Source: an uncultured Methanoregula sp. (GTDB lineage: Archaea; Halobacteriota; Methanomicrobia; Methanomicrobiales; Methanospirillaceae). Taken from it: 64,000 nt of DNA. A program made the translations under genes and the position numbers. Under the pieces are notes generated by a model. It ran no database searches. It was not told the origin of the DNA and saw only the letters and a list, made by a program, of their open reading frames with translations. Positions within the stretch are counted from its first letter, which is position 1. Every line of letters begins with the position of its first letter. This document shows, in pieces, positions 33,176-41,784 of the stretch. The DNA is taken from assembly GCF_963667735.1 (NCBI RefSeq), contig NZ_OY763919.1:1489539-1553538 (forward strand). Direction: 5' to 3'.

Positions 33176-34003
33176 ATGACACTTCACGAGAAATACGAGG
33201 CGTTGAAGAAGATTATTGCCGGACAGGGATCGATGCTCGTTGCCTTCTCGGGCGGCGTTGACAGCGCGCTTCTCGCCGATGTTGCCCGGGAAGTCCTGGG
33301 CGGGCGGATGCGCCCGGTGCTTCTCGACAGCCCGGTCGTGCCCCGGGCGGCAGTGGCCGAGGCAAAAAAACTTGCAGCGGATCTCGGCCTCTCCCTTGAG
33401 ATAATCAGCGTGCCCCATCTGGAGAGCGAGGCTTTCTGCAGCAACCCGGCCGAACGCTGCTATCACTGCAAGAAGATCTCTTCGGTCTTTCTCAAAAAGC
33501 GTGCAGCGGAACTGGGCTTTGCCTGCATTGCCGATGGCATCAATGTCTCGGATATGGGCGAGCACCGGCCCGGTCTCCGGGCCTCCACCGAGGAGGGCAT
33601 CCTCCACCCGTTCATCGAGGCGGGGATAACAAAACCGGACATCCGGGCCATTGCGCAGGAACGCGGTCTTCCGGTCTGGCAGAAACCCTCGGCTGCCTGC
33701 CTCTCCTCCCGCATCCCGTACGGGGATCCGATCACCCGCGAGAACCTGGGCATGATCGAGGCTGCTGAGGCGTACCTGTCGGGCCTCGGGATCGGCCAGC
33801 TGCGGGTGCGGCTGCACGGGACCATTGCCCGGATCGAAGTACATAATGAGGACCGGGAGAAGATACTTCTGAACGATGCTGCAATCGTGCAGGAATTCAA
33901 AAAGATCGGTTTTGGCTATGTGGCCCTCGATCTCGAAGGATACCGGAGCGGCAGCATGGATGAAGTGCTCAGGCCGGACGACAAGCCGGGCCGGCTGCCC
34001 TGA
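33176..34003 (+). CDS. larE: LarE-like ATP-dependent sulfur transferase
   Basis: A 275-aa PP-loop protein. It has the ATP pyrophosphatase motif MLVAFSGGVDSALLADVARE, the CxxC in NPAERCYHCKKISSVFLKKR, and KPSAACLSSRIPYGDPITRE, which holds the cysteine that LarE sacrifices in making the nickel-pincer cofactor. larB and larC are not in the window, so the target may differ, for example another cofactor or tRNA. It lies 58 bp after the HTH gene and 26 bp before fdhD. Confidence 0.86.
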   Translation: MTLHEKYEALKKIIAGQGSMLVAFSGGVDSALLADVAREVLGGRMRPVLLDSPVVPRAAVAEAKKLAADLGLSLEIISVPHLESEAFCSNPAERCYHCKKISSVFLKKRAAELGFACIADGINVSDMGEHRPGLRASTEEGILHPFIEAGITKPDIRAIAQERGLPVWQKPSAACLSSRIPYGDPITRENLGMIEAAEAYLSGLGIGQLRVRLHGTIARIEVHNEDREKILLNDAAIVQEFKKIGFGYVALDLEGYRSGSMDEVLRPDDKPGRLP

Positions 34004-34029
34004 CCGGGCCTGAGCCCTGGAGAAGAACC

Positions 34030-34776
34030 ATGTACAAGAAACTGCCCTGCAAACGGATTGACGGGGATCTCTGTGAGGATGCGGACCACGAGGTCATCGA
34101 GGAAGTCCCGCTCGCGCTCTTCGTGAACGGGCGCCATGCCATGACTGCGATGATGAGCCCCGTGATGCTCGAGGAGTTCGTTACCGGCTATCTCTTCACC
34201 GAGCAGATCATCAAGGGAGTTGACGAGATCGAGTCGATCAAGATCGAGAAGAACCGGATGAGCGTCATCACGACAAACCTCTTCAAGGTGCTCGGACCCA
34301 AGAAGACGATCCTCTCCGGCTGCGGGGGGAGCACCTCATTCATCGATACTGAGAAACTCCCGAAGATTCATTCCGATTACCGAGTGACCCGGGCAAATAT
34401 CTGGAATGCCGGAAAAGCTGTCCTCAACTCAGAGCTCCACCGCCTCACCGGGGGAATCCATATCGTGGCACTTCTTGACGGAGAGAAGATCCTCGCCGTC
34501 TCCGAGGATATCGGCCGGCACAATGCCCTGGACCGGGTGATAGGCTATGGCCTCCGGAACAACATTGATCTCTCGAAGACCTATGTTCTTGTATCAGGAA
34601 GGATCTCCTCCGAGATGGTGAGGAAGTGCCTGATCGCGAACATCCCGATCATCACGTCACGGGGGGCGACCACAACGCTCGCGGTCGAGACCGCACAGAA
34701 GACCGGCCTGACCGTTGTCGGCTTCTCCCGGGGCGGGAAGATGAACGTCTATACGCACCCCGAGCGGGTCACCTGA
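34030..34776 (+). CDS. fdhD: FdhD, sulfur transfer to formate dehydrogenase
   Basis: A 248-aa protein required for sulfuration of the molybdenum/tungsten cofactor of formate dehydrogenase, taking sulfur from IscS. Family segments are EVPLALFVNGRHAMTAMMSP, EFVTGYLFTEQIIKGVDEIE, SEDIGRHNALDRVIGYGLRN, VLVSGRISSEMVRKCLIANI and GLTVVGFSRGGKMNVYTH. Where E. coli has CxxC, here only one cysteine appears in ILSGCGGSTSF. It overlaps the convergent TtuA-like gene by 8 bp. Its presence implies growth on or production of formate. Confidence 0.92.
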   Translation: MYKKLPCKRIDGDLCEDADHEVIEEVPLALFVNGRHAMTAMMSPVMLEEFVTGYLFTEQIIKGVDEIESIKIEKNRMSVITTNLFKVLGPKKTILSGCGGSTSFIDTEKLPKIHSDYRVTRANIWNAGKAVLNSELHRLTGGIHIVALLDGEKILAVSEDIGRHNALDRVIGYGLRNNIDLSKTYVLVSGRISSEMVRKCLIANIPIITSRGATTTLAVETAQKTGLTVVGFSRGGKMNVYTHPERVT

Positions 34777-35716
34777 ACCTGTTCCCGCCAAGGGATCGTT
34801 TGAGCTGGCAGAGCTGGCAGAGTTCGCCGCTGCAGGGATCCCCGCAGGACCGGCAGGTGCGGATCGGTTCCTGAGCCATGGCTGCGGCGCAATGGTTCTC
34901 TATCTTTTTCTTGCTCTCCATGAGATGCAGCATGGTGCCGGGATGGCGGTATTCGAGCCCGGCAAGCATGGTGCGGACCTCCCGGCGCAGGGCATACCGG
35001 GCATAGGGGCATTCGGGAAGATCCGTCCAGGCATTGTTCAGCAGGAGGTAGAGGGCGATCTCCTTCTCGGCCACCTTCACGAGGGGCTTGATCCGGGGAA
35101 TGAACCGTCCGGAAGAATCCGTCCCGCTGTTCCGGGCCAGGCGGGAAAAGTCCCCCCGGAGCACGTTCATCAAGACCGACTGCGCCTCGTCGTCGAGATT
35201 GTGGCCGGTGGCAAGTTTTGTTGCCCCCGCCTGCTCCGCCCCGGCGATGAGCGCTTTTCTCCGGAGGATCCCGCAGACCGTGCAGGCCTCCTTCTCCCGA
35301 CCCCGGAGGAGCGTATCAAGGGACTCGCCGAAGAGCCCGGCAAAGGAGACCATGACATGCTCCACCCCCAGGGACCGGACAAACGTCTCTGCGGAGCGGA
35401 CCGTCTCGTCCCGGTAGCCGGCAATGCCTTCATCGATGGTTATCGCAACAAGGCTGACATTCTCGAACTGGGGAACGATCCGGGAAAGGAGCATCAGGAG
35501 CGCGGTGCTGTCCTTTCCCCCGCTCAGCGCAACAGCCACGCGGTCGCCTTGTGCGATCATTCTCTCCTCCCGGATGGTTGCCGCCACCCGGTCGGTGATA
35601 TCTGAAACAAGATGCGTGCCGCAGAGATGCCGGCCGCTCGTCCGGTCCAGAAGGACAGCAGGCTCTGTACAGAATGTGCAGCGCGGCACCCCTTTTTCGG
35701 CCGGCCCGCGCTCCAT
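34769..35716 (-). CDS. TtuA/Ncs6-type tRNA 2-thiolation enzyme
   Basis: A 315-aa TtuA/Ncs6-type ATPase. It has N-terminal zinc cysteines CTFCTEPAVLL, PP-loop RVAVALSGGKDSTALLMLLS, EACTVCGILRRKALIAGAEQ and TKLATGHNLDDEAQSVLMNV (Fe-S and ATP site), and a C-terminal zinc finger TCRSCGDPCSGELCQLCQ. It thiolates a tRNA uridine using a ubiquitin-like thiocarboxylate donor. That donor is probably encoded 4 bp upstream. Confidence 0.9.
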   Translation of the reverse strand: MERGPAEKGVPRCTFCTEPAVLLDRTSGRHLCGTHLVSDITDRVAATIREERMIAQGDRVAVALSGGKDSTALLMLLSRIVPQFENVSLVAITIDEGIAGYRDETVRSAETFVRSLGVEHVMVSFAGLFGESLDTLLRGREKEACTVCGILRRKALIAGAEQAGATKLATGHNLDDEAQSVLMNVLRGDFSRLARNSGTDSSGRFIPRIKPLVKVAEKEIALYLLLNNAWTDLPECPYARYALRREVRTMLAGLEYRHPGTMLHLMESKKKIENHCAAAMAQEPIRTCRSCGDPCSGELCQLCQLKRSLGGNRFR

Positions 35717-35720
35717 GATA

Positions 35721-35915
35721 TCAGCCCCCGTGCGCTATCCGGAGCAGCCGGATCTCGTCGTTGGCGCCGATCAGCGTATCTTCCGTCAGGAGGATCCCGT
35801 TCCTCGATGCGATGACCTCGAGCGGGTTGATCCCCTCAGCGAGCAGGAGGGATTCAAGGGTTGCGGGTGGGCGGTCGAGAGTCCGCGTTGTGCGATCGGG
35901 AAGGATCAGTTTCAT
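35721..35915 (-). CDS. Ubiquitin-like sulfur carrier (SAMP/ThiS type)
   Basis: A 64-aa beta-grasp protein, MKLILPDRTTRTLDRPPATL, then LLLAEGINPLEVIASRNGIL, ending NDEIRLLRIAHGG with the Gly-Gly tail. ATG 35,915 is chosen because the longer frame adds an unmatched Cys/Pro-rich start. It directly precedes the tRNA thiolase, so it most likely supplies that enzyme's thiocarboxylate. It could also be a protein modifier like SAMP2. Confidence 0.88.
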   Translation of the reverse strand: MKLILPDRTTRTLDRPPATLESLLLAEGINPLEVIASRNGILLTEDTLIGANDEIRLLRIAHGG

Positions 35916-36022
35916 GCAGTACCAGTAGTTGGGTGGGCTGGTTTCATAAACATCCGGGTCCCCGCATCCCACCGACGGTTTGATAAAACGATATGCAAAA
36001 TAGGATACAGGAGTTTTGATTC

Positions 36023-36931
36023 GTGCAGGACCCAGGCAGCATCCGGCAGGAAATTGAGAGGCTCAGGAAGGATCACAAAGCGATCATCCTTGCGCACAAC
36101 TACCAGGTCCCCGAGGTCCAGGACATCGCGGATATCACCGGGGATTCCCTGGAGCTCTCCCGCGCTGCTGCAAAAGCCGATGGCGACGTGATCGTCTTCT
36201 GCGGGGTGGATTTCATGGCCGAGACTGCTGCCGTTCTCTCCCCTGACAAGACCGTCCTCCTTCCTGCGGAGCATGCCTGCTGCCCCATGGCGCAGATGAT
36301 CTCCGCTCCGGAATTGCGGCTGGTGAAATCCCGCTACCCGGATGCCGCCGTTGTCTGCTATGTCAACACATCGGCCGAGATAAAAGCGGAGAGCGACATC
36401 TGCTGCACATCCTCAAACGCGGTCAACGTGGTCAATTCCGTGGAGCAGGATACGATCATCTTCGTCCCCGACCGGAATCTGGGCCGGTACGCCCAGCGCT
36501 TTTCAAAGAAGCAGATCCTGCCGTGGGAAGGTTTCTGCATTGTCCACGACCGGATCACCCCGGAGATGGTGGAGGCGGCCCGCTCTGCCCACCCGGGTGC
36601 ACAGGTGCTCGTTCATCCCGAGTGCCGGCCTGAAGTCATCGATGTCGCGGACGTTGTGGCAAGTACGTCGGGGATCATCAGACACGTCTGCTCGTCAAAG
36701 GAGACCGGTTTCATCATCGGGACCGAAGTCGGCATTCTCCACCGGATAGAGAAAGACTGCCCGGGCAAGCGGTGCTATCCCTTATCGGAAGCGGCGGTCT
36801 GCAGAAACATGAAAAAGACCGACCTTGCCCTGGTGCGGGATTCGCTTGCAACCCTCCGGCCCCGGATAACGGTGCCTGCCGATATTGCGGCAAAGGCACG
36901 GACCGCCATCGAGCGGATGCTTGCGCTCTGA
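36023..36931 (+). CDS. nadA: Quinolinate synthase
   Basis: A 302-aa NadA with three repeats of a Rossmann-like unit. GTG 36,023 is the start. Signature parts are KAIILAHNYQVPEVQDIADI, FCGVDFMAETAAVLSPDKTV, ADICCTSSNAVNVV-like SDICCTSSNAVNVVNSVEQD and a C-terminal cysteine in GKRCYPLSEAAVC. The three cysteines that hold the 4Fe-4S cluster are accounted for. It condenses iminoaspartate with DHAP for NAD synthesis. nadB or aspartate dehydrogenase and nadC are not in the window. Confidence 0.94.
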   Translation: MQDPGSIRQEIERLRKDHKAIILAHNYQVPEVQDIADITGDSLELSRAAAKADGDVIVFCGVDFMAETAAVLSPDKTVLLPAEHACCPMAQMISAPELRLVKSRYPDAAVVCYVNTSAEIKAESDICCTSSNAVNVVNSVEQDTIIFVPDRNLGRYAQRFSKKQILPWEGFCIVHDRITPEMVEAARSAHPGAQVLVHPECRPEVIDVADVVASTSGIIRHVCSSKETGFIIGTEVGILHRIEKDCPGKRCYPLSEAAVCRNMKKTDLALVRDSLATLRPRITVPADIAAKARTAIERMLAL

Positions 36932-36961
36932 CCGCGGGAGTAGGGAACCGGGAGAACTGCC

Positions 36962-37549
36962 ATGACGGACCAGGAACTTATCGAAATGCACGGGATGATC
37001 TCCCTTGCCCTTGAAGAGATCGAACACTGCAGCGAGTTTGCCGCCCTCATTCCTGAGGTGCGATCGAATCTTGTCTTTGCACGGAAGAATGCGAAGAGTC
37101 GCGGGGACGTGCTTGCTCTCGATGGCAGGATCACGATTGTAAATCATATGCCTCATGCGGCCGGGAGGCCACGGCTCGGCGCCTCCAGCCACATGGCCCG
37201 CCTCATCGTCGAGATGCAGAAGTACGATCCCTCCATCCGGGCGGGGATCGATTTTGCGAACACTCCCGATCTTGCCCGGTGGCTGGAAGAGTACTGCCGG
37301 TCAAACGGCTGGGGCTTCTCCGTCATCGATCGCCGGAATGAACCGGAGGAGATCAAAGAAGCCGAGGGGGCCTCCATGCCCTGGAAAGTAAAAGAAGCCG
37401 TGCGGGCCTGCGGTGGAAAACCCCCCGTCATCTGCTACGAGACCGGAGCGATAGGTAAAGAGCCCGTGTCCGTCCTGCTCGGGAGGGATCCGCTGGAAAT
37501 TGCGCACCGGATCTGTACAATAGCGGGATTGTATCATGACCGCAGGTAA
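36962..37549 (+). CDS. thiN: ThiN-domain protein (thiamine-phosphate synthase family)
   Basis: A 195-aa protein resembling the ThiN domain fused to ThiD in archaea, here alone. Distinctive are RPRLGASSHMARLIVEMQKY, DPSIRAGIDFANTPDLARWL and PVICYETGAIGKEPVSVLLG. ThiN couples HMP-PP with the thiazole phosphate. Stand-alone ThiN versions can be enzymes or regulators; there is a helical N-terminus (LIEMHGMISLALEEIEHCSE) but no clear HTH. It overlaps the AIR-synthase-like gene by 14 bp. Confidence 0.8.
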   Translation: MTDQELIEMHGMISLALEEIEHCSEFAALIPEVRSNLVFARKNAKSRGDVLALDGRITIVNHMPHAAGRPRLGASSHMARLIVEMQKYDPSIRAGIDFANTPDLARWLEEYCRSNGWGFSVIDRRNEPEEIKEAEGASMPWKVKEAVRACGGKPPVICYETGAIGKEPVSVLLGRDPLEIAHRICTIAGLYHDRR

Positions 37550-38579
37550 GCCGAAGATCGGGAAGATCGATCATACCCTGTTTTCCGAATTTCTCCTCCA
37601 CCGGCTCGGGAAGCCCGACCCATCCGTCATCGTGCCGCCAAGGACCGGGATCGATTCTGGGGTTGTGGACATCGGTAACGGGAAAGTCCTGATCATTGCA
37701 GAAGATCCTATCTTCGCAGTCCCGAAACAGCCGCTCGACATGTTCGGCTGGTATACGGTTCATATCGGTGCAAGCGATGTGGCGGTGATGGGGGTAAAAC
37801 CCCAGTACATGACCTATTCGCTCCTCCTCCCACCGGAGACGAGCGACCAGGATTTCAGGACGGTGGTTGATTCGATCCACGCAACTGCCGTGGATCTCGG
37901 TATCGCCATTGTCGGGGGCCACACGGGATACTACCCGGGATTCACCGCACCTACCATAGGCGGGATCACCGTCTTTACGATTGCGGACAAGGACGCGTAT
38001 GTCACGCCCGCCGGGGCAAAGCCGGGGAACGTGGTGATCCTGACCAAAGGTCCCGCCATCGAGACCGCAGGCATCCTCTCGGTTCTGCGGGAAGCGGACC
38101 TGAGGGGGAACTACTCAGAAGATCTGATCGGCCGGGCAAAGGCCCTCTGCCTGCAGATGAGCGTGGTGAAAGATGCCCTCACCGCTATGGACGCAGGCGG
38201 GGTCACGGCTATGCACGATGCAACGGAGGGCGGTGTTATCGGGGGCCTCTTCGAGATCGCGGATGCCAGCGGCGTCGGGATGAAGATCGATGAGGCTCTG
38301 TTTATCTATCCCGAAGAAGTGCGGATGGTCTGCGAGAGTTTCAGGATCGACCCGGTTGCAGCGATAGCCGAAGGCTCGCTCCTCATCACGGCAGACCCGG
38401 CGTATTCGGAAAAGATAATGTCAGCACTTGCCGGGGCCGGTATCCGTTCATCGGTCATTGGTACCGTGACCAGCGATACCTCCGTGCGGGTTATGAAACG
38501 CCTGGACGGGACGGTGGTCCCTCTCGCAATCCCTGATCAGGATCCGTTCTGGCCGGTCTTCTTTGAGAGCCTTGCCTGA
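37536..38579 (+). CDS. AIR synthase/HypE-like protein
   Basis: A 347-aa protein of the PurM/HypE/ThiL superfamily, COG1973-like. The N-terminal domain shows VLIIAEDPIFAVPKQPLDMF and VHIGASDVAVMGVKPQYMTY; the C-terminal domain shows VTAMHDATEGGVIGGLFEIA. ATP-dependent phosphorylation or dehydration of a small molecule is likely. It is not PurM itself, as the length and motifs differ. Overlap with thiN hints at thiamine or purine metabolism, but I cannot assign a substrate. Confidence 0.78.
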   Translation: MTAGKPKIGKIDHTLFSEFLLHRLGKPDPSVIVPPRTGIDSGVVDIGNGKVLIIAEDPIFAVPKQPLDMFGWYTVHIGASDVAVMGVKPQYMTYSLLLPPETSDQDFRTVVDSIHATAVDLGIAIVGGHTGYYPGFTAPTIGGITVFTIADKDAYVTPAGAKPGNVVILTKGPAIETAGILSVLREADLRGNYSEDLIGRAKALCLQMSVVKDALTAMDAGGVTAMHDATEGGVIGGLFEIADASGVGMKIDEALFIYPEEVRMVCESFRIDPVAAIAEGSLLITADPAYSEKIMSALAGAGIRSSVIGTVTSDTSVRVMKRLDGTVVPLAIPDQDPFWPVFFESLA

Positions 38580-38827
38580 TCTTCAAGGTTCTCCTGTTTT
38601 TTCCGCTCCATGATCCTGTTGTACATCTCCTCGCCCACGCACTCCTTTGCATGCTTGCACCACTGGACGCAGGACTCGATCTCATTGTAGACCACAAACC
38701 CGCAGTTGCTGCATTTGACCGAGATGTCGTTTGAGAACAGTTCCACTTCTTCGCCGCACTGCGGGCATTTCTTGATCGCAAGGGTGGGCGTGCGCAGGTT
38801 CGCAGCACCCGGGCAGTGATCGAGCAT
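38537..38827 (-). CDS. Small zinc-ribbon protein
   Basis: A 96-aa protein with IKKCPQCGEEVELFSNDI and VKCSNCGFVVYNEIESCVQW forming a classic zinc ribbon, then CVQWCKHAKECVGEEMYN with three more cysteines, and a charged tail. Its 3' end overlaps the convergent AIR-synthase-like gene by 43 bp, which is unusual; the tail QARLSKKTGQNGS is encoded there. The function is unknown; such ribbons often accompany HD-domain hydrolases in archaea. Confidence 0.72.
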   Translation of the reverse strand: MLDHCPGAANLRTPTLAIKKCPQCGEEVELFSNDISVKCSNCGFVVYNEIESCVQWCKHAKECVGEEMYNRIMERKKQENLEDQARLSKKTGQNGS

Positions 38828-38988
38828 GAGATTACTCCATCCTCAGAGTCGTGTTTTTGGTAAAAGAATCCAGCGGTTGTACGAACCGCCTGATATCAGC
38901 ACCCGGCATCTGTAGAAGTTCAGGGATAACCGGGCATGGAAAACCCAATCCTGCATCTTTAACATATGCCGGGTAATACTCAGGAATC

Positions 38989-39810
38989 ATGCATAAAACC
39001 GGCCTGTTCGTTCTTCTTCTCGTGACTGCCGGTTTTGTTTTTTGTGCTGGCTGTATGCTGCAAAAATCTCAGGATTCACCGGTGGTTAATACATCCCAGA
39101 TAACCCCGCAACCGGTAAATACGTCCGTAAATGTGACGGTGACAACAAAGACACCGGTGAAAACAACCCCGGTGATAAAGAAGAACACGACCGTCCCGAC
39201 CCCGAACGCAACACCGGATCCCGTGGATCTCTCAAAGATCAATTTCACCCGCTATAGCGACAACGACTTCAGCCTGGACTACCCGTCATCGTGGAATGTC
39301 TCAAGCTCCACGTACACTTCGTACAACTGCGTTGGAACAGAGAAAAACCCGTGCTACACCAAAGAGATCAGGTCGATCGGGCCGTTCGATTTTTATGAGA
39401 ACGATCATATGAAGAAAACTTCCCGGATTGTCACGTTTACGAGCGCTGACAAGAAACAGAAAATTGTCGCGTTCACGTCCGATTACGGGGACAACTTTGT
39501 GGGCAATTACCAGCTGGACCCGTCGCTTGACTGGTGCAGGAAGCTGGTTACCAAAAATTTCCGGGATGTCGCGGATTCCATTGTCGGGGATTACCACTAT
39601 TTCGTGAGCGGGGGCATCATGGTCTCCGATTATTCCGTTACCATGCCGAAGGGATCCGCCGCGTACCCGCTGGCGTACACCATGAAAAACTGGGTGACCC
39701 TCCATCACGAGTACCATGTTGCCTTCATCTCCGACAATGCAAATATCGAGAAATACCGGGATCTTAAGGGCCGGATCCTCTCGTCGATGACCCCGAACGA
39801 CCGGGTGTAG
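38989..39810 (+). CDS. Secreted lipoprotein with PsbP-like domain
   Basis: A 273-aa protein with a signal peptide and a lipobox-like segment (FVFCAGC), a Thr/Pro-rich linker (NVTVTTKTPVKTTPVIKKNT), then a folded domain starting INFTRYSDNDFSLDYPSSWN, the opening typical of PsbP/MOG1-like domains. Two cysteines (SYNCVGTEKNPCYTK) may pair. It is probably tethered to the outer face of the membrane. The role is unknown. Confidence 0.75.
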   Translation: MHKTGLFVLLLVTAGFVFCAGCMLQKSQDSPVVNTSQITPQPVNTSVNVTVTTKTPVKTTPVIKKNTTVPTPNATPDPVDLSKINFTRYSDNDFSLDYPSSWNVSSSTYTSYNCVGTEKNPCYTKEIRSIGPFDFYENDHMKKTSRIVTFTSADKKQKIVAFTSDYGDNFVGNYQLDPSLDWCRKLVTKNFRDVADSIVGDYHYFVSGGIMVSDYSVTMPKGSAAYPLAYTMKNWVTLHHEYHVAFISDNANIEKYRDLKGRILSSMTPNDRV

Positions 39811-39976
39811 GCGGATCCATCTGGTTTGTTTTCCTGCTCTTCTCTCAGGGTACCGGGCAGAAGAAAAAATAACTATTTTTTTATAATCACAGATTTCACT
39901 GGTGATTTACAGGGATCTCCCCCGGTTTTTTTTGTAAAACCGCACATCCTCTCTGATCAACCATGAACGAGGCACC

Positions 39977-41335
39977 ATGAAACTTCTCTCGCAGATCGAT
40001 GAGATCCCCCAGGCTAAGACCCTTGCCATCGCCTCCCTCCAGTGGTTCATCATCCTGATGCCCTCAGCTCTCATCTACGGCATGATGATCGCACCTATGC
40101 TCTATTCTTCGCCGGCACTCCAGATGCAGGTCATCCAGGCAGTCTTTGTTGTCAGCGGTATCTTCCAGATCCTCCAGGTCTTCATCGGCCACCGGCTCCC
40201 CATAGGCGTTGGCCCCACGGCCATCATCATCATCGGCGTAGGCGCCGGGCTTGCCTACACCACCAATGCCATTTTTACTTCGATGGCCATCTGCGGCTTT
40301 GCCATCTGCTGCCTTGCGGCTATCAAGGCCCACCATTTCTTAAAAAAACTCTTCACGTTCAACATCATCGTGACCGTCCTCCTGATGGGATGCTTTGCAG
40401 TAACCCCGATGATCATAGGCCTGATCGTTCCAAAATCTCAGGTTGCAAACCCGACCGATTACCTGGCCTTTGCCATCATCTTCACGCTTTTTATCATCGG
40501 TCTTTCGGGCTACCTCAAAGGGATGGCAAAACAGCTCCTGCTTCCGATTGCCATGCTCATCGGCGTGGTCCTGTACGCCGTGATATTCCCGTTCAAGATC
40601 CCGGCCATCAGCCCCGCCCCGTTCGGGCTCTTCACCGGCGCTATGCCCACGGCGTTTGATTTCAGTCTCCCGCTCCTCGTTGCCTTCCTCTTCTGTTTCT
40701 TCACCGTTCTTGTCATCGACTTCTCGGCTATCGAATCCATGGAACTCGCCCTGCGCCCTCCCGACATGGACCGCCGGTTCCGGTCCGGGATGGCGGTAAC
40801 GGGGCTCTCCAGCATTGCGGCCGGCTTTCTTGGAACGATCGGTTGCGCCAACTCCAACTTCTCGATGAATGTTGTCCTAGCAAGCCGGCAGGGCTCCCGG
40901 TACCCGCTTGCCATTGTCGGCCTCCTCTTTGTTATCATCGGGTTCTCCCCGATCATTGTCTCGACCCTGATGGCGATTCCCACGCTCGTCATCGCATGCC
41001 TCTTCATCTATCTGCTCGGCGGGATGTTTGCCGCAACGCTCAGCCTTGCCAAGGAGCGGACCGGGGGAATCGGGTACAACTCGGGGCTTGTGATCGGCGT
41101 TGCCCTCATCTTTGCAACCCTGATCGCATTCCTCCCGGTCACCACCAAGACCCTGATGAACACCCAGATAGAACCGGTCCTTGCCAACTCCTTCATCGTG
41201 GGCATCTTCTCGGCCCTGGTCATCGAGCATCTCTTCTTCCGGGGACAGGCCGAGCAGGAGATACGGATCGAAGCGGAGGAAGATTCCGGCCGGGACGGGG
41301 GTGCACCGGTGCAGCCGGAGAAAGGTTCCGGGTGA
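39977..41335 (+). CDS. NCS2-family nucleobase permease
   Basis: A 452-aa, 14-helix transporter of the uracil/xanthine family. Typical parts are ASLQWFIILMPSALIYGMMI in helix 1, RLPIGVGPTAIIIIGVGAGL in helix 3, FAVTPMIIGLIVPKSQVANP, and GFLGTIGCANSNFSMNVVLA in the helix 9-10 region that forms the substrate site. The last 40 residues form a hydrophilic Gly/Glu tail. Uracil or xanthine is the likely substrate; some residues of characterised members differ. Confidence 0.87.
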   Translation: MKLLSQIDEIPQAKTLAIASLQWFIILMPSALIYGMMIAPMLYSSPALQMQVIQAVFVVSGIFQILQVFIGHRLPIGVGPTAIIIIGVGAGLAYTTNAIFTSMAICGFAICCLAAIKAHHFLKKLFTFNIIVTVLLMGCFAVTPMIIGLIVPKSQVANPTDYLAFAIIFTLFIIGLSGYLKGMAKQLLLPIAMLIGVVLYAVIFPFKIPAISPAPFGLFTGAMPTAFDFSLPLLVAFLFCFFTVLVIDFSAIESMELALRPPDMDRRFRSGMAVTGLSSIAAGFLGTIGCANSNFSMNVVLASRQGSRYPLAIVGLLFVIIGFSPIIVSTLMAIPTLVIACLFIYLLGGMFAATLSLAKERTGGIGYNSGLVIGVALIFATLIAFLPVTTKTLMNTQIEPVLANSFIVGIFSALVIEHLFFRGQAEQEIRIEAEEDSGRDGGAPVQPEKGSG

Positions 41336-41477
41336 ACCGGCGGACTCCCCTGGCTGCTGAAGTATCAATAACCTTCGCCGGTGAGATGCCGCGGATTGGA
41401 TCTGCGGGACACGCGTCCGGGCCCGGGCTGGAGTGGAATACGGCCGGCCCGCTGGCCGGCATTTCCGGTACAGAAAA

Positions 41478-41642
41478 TCAGAGAAGAGCGGGTTTCTGGA
41501 CCCTGGGCAGCGAGTACAGGTCGCCGCACTGGTTGATGCTGTAGAGCGTGAGGATATTTTCATCGGTCAGGCGCTTCTCACCAATACCGATCCTGTTCAG
41601 CTTGTCACGGATTATTTTGATCTTCTTTTCAGTATGTTGCAT
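41478..41642 (-). CDS. 54-aa basic small protein
   Basis: From ATG 41,642 the frame gives MQHTEKKIKIIRDKLNRIGI, then GEKRLTDENILTLYSINQCG, ending SLPRVQKPALL. It is amphipathic and basic, and looks like a real small protein rather than an antisense frame. The longer upstream frame (to 41,837) is Arg/Ser-rich shadow. Its role is unknown; it lies downstream of corA. Confidence 0.45.
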   Translation of the reverse strand: MQHTEKKIKIIRDKLNRIGIGEKRLTDENILTLYSINQCGDLYSLPRVQKPALL

Positions 41643-41784
41643 AGGGTTGTTGCTTACTTGGCGGGTGATATGATAAAGCGATGTATTGGAAAGAATGGAT
41701 TTCAGGCCAGATTGCCCGAAACGGGCAAAGCATGTTCGTTTTCCCGGTTTCCTTTTCCCGGGCCGCCGGCACCCGGAAGATGGT

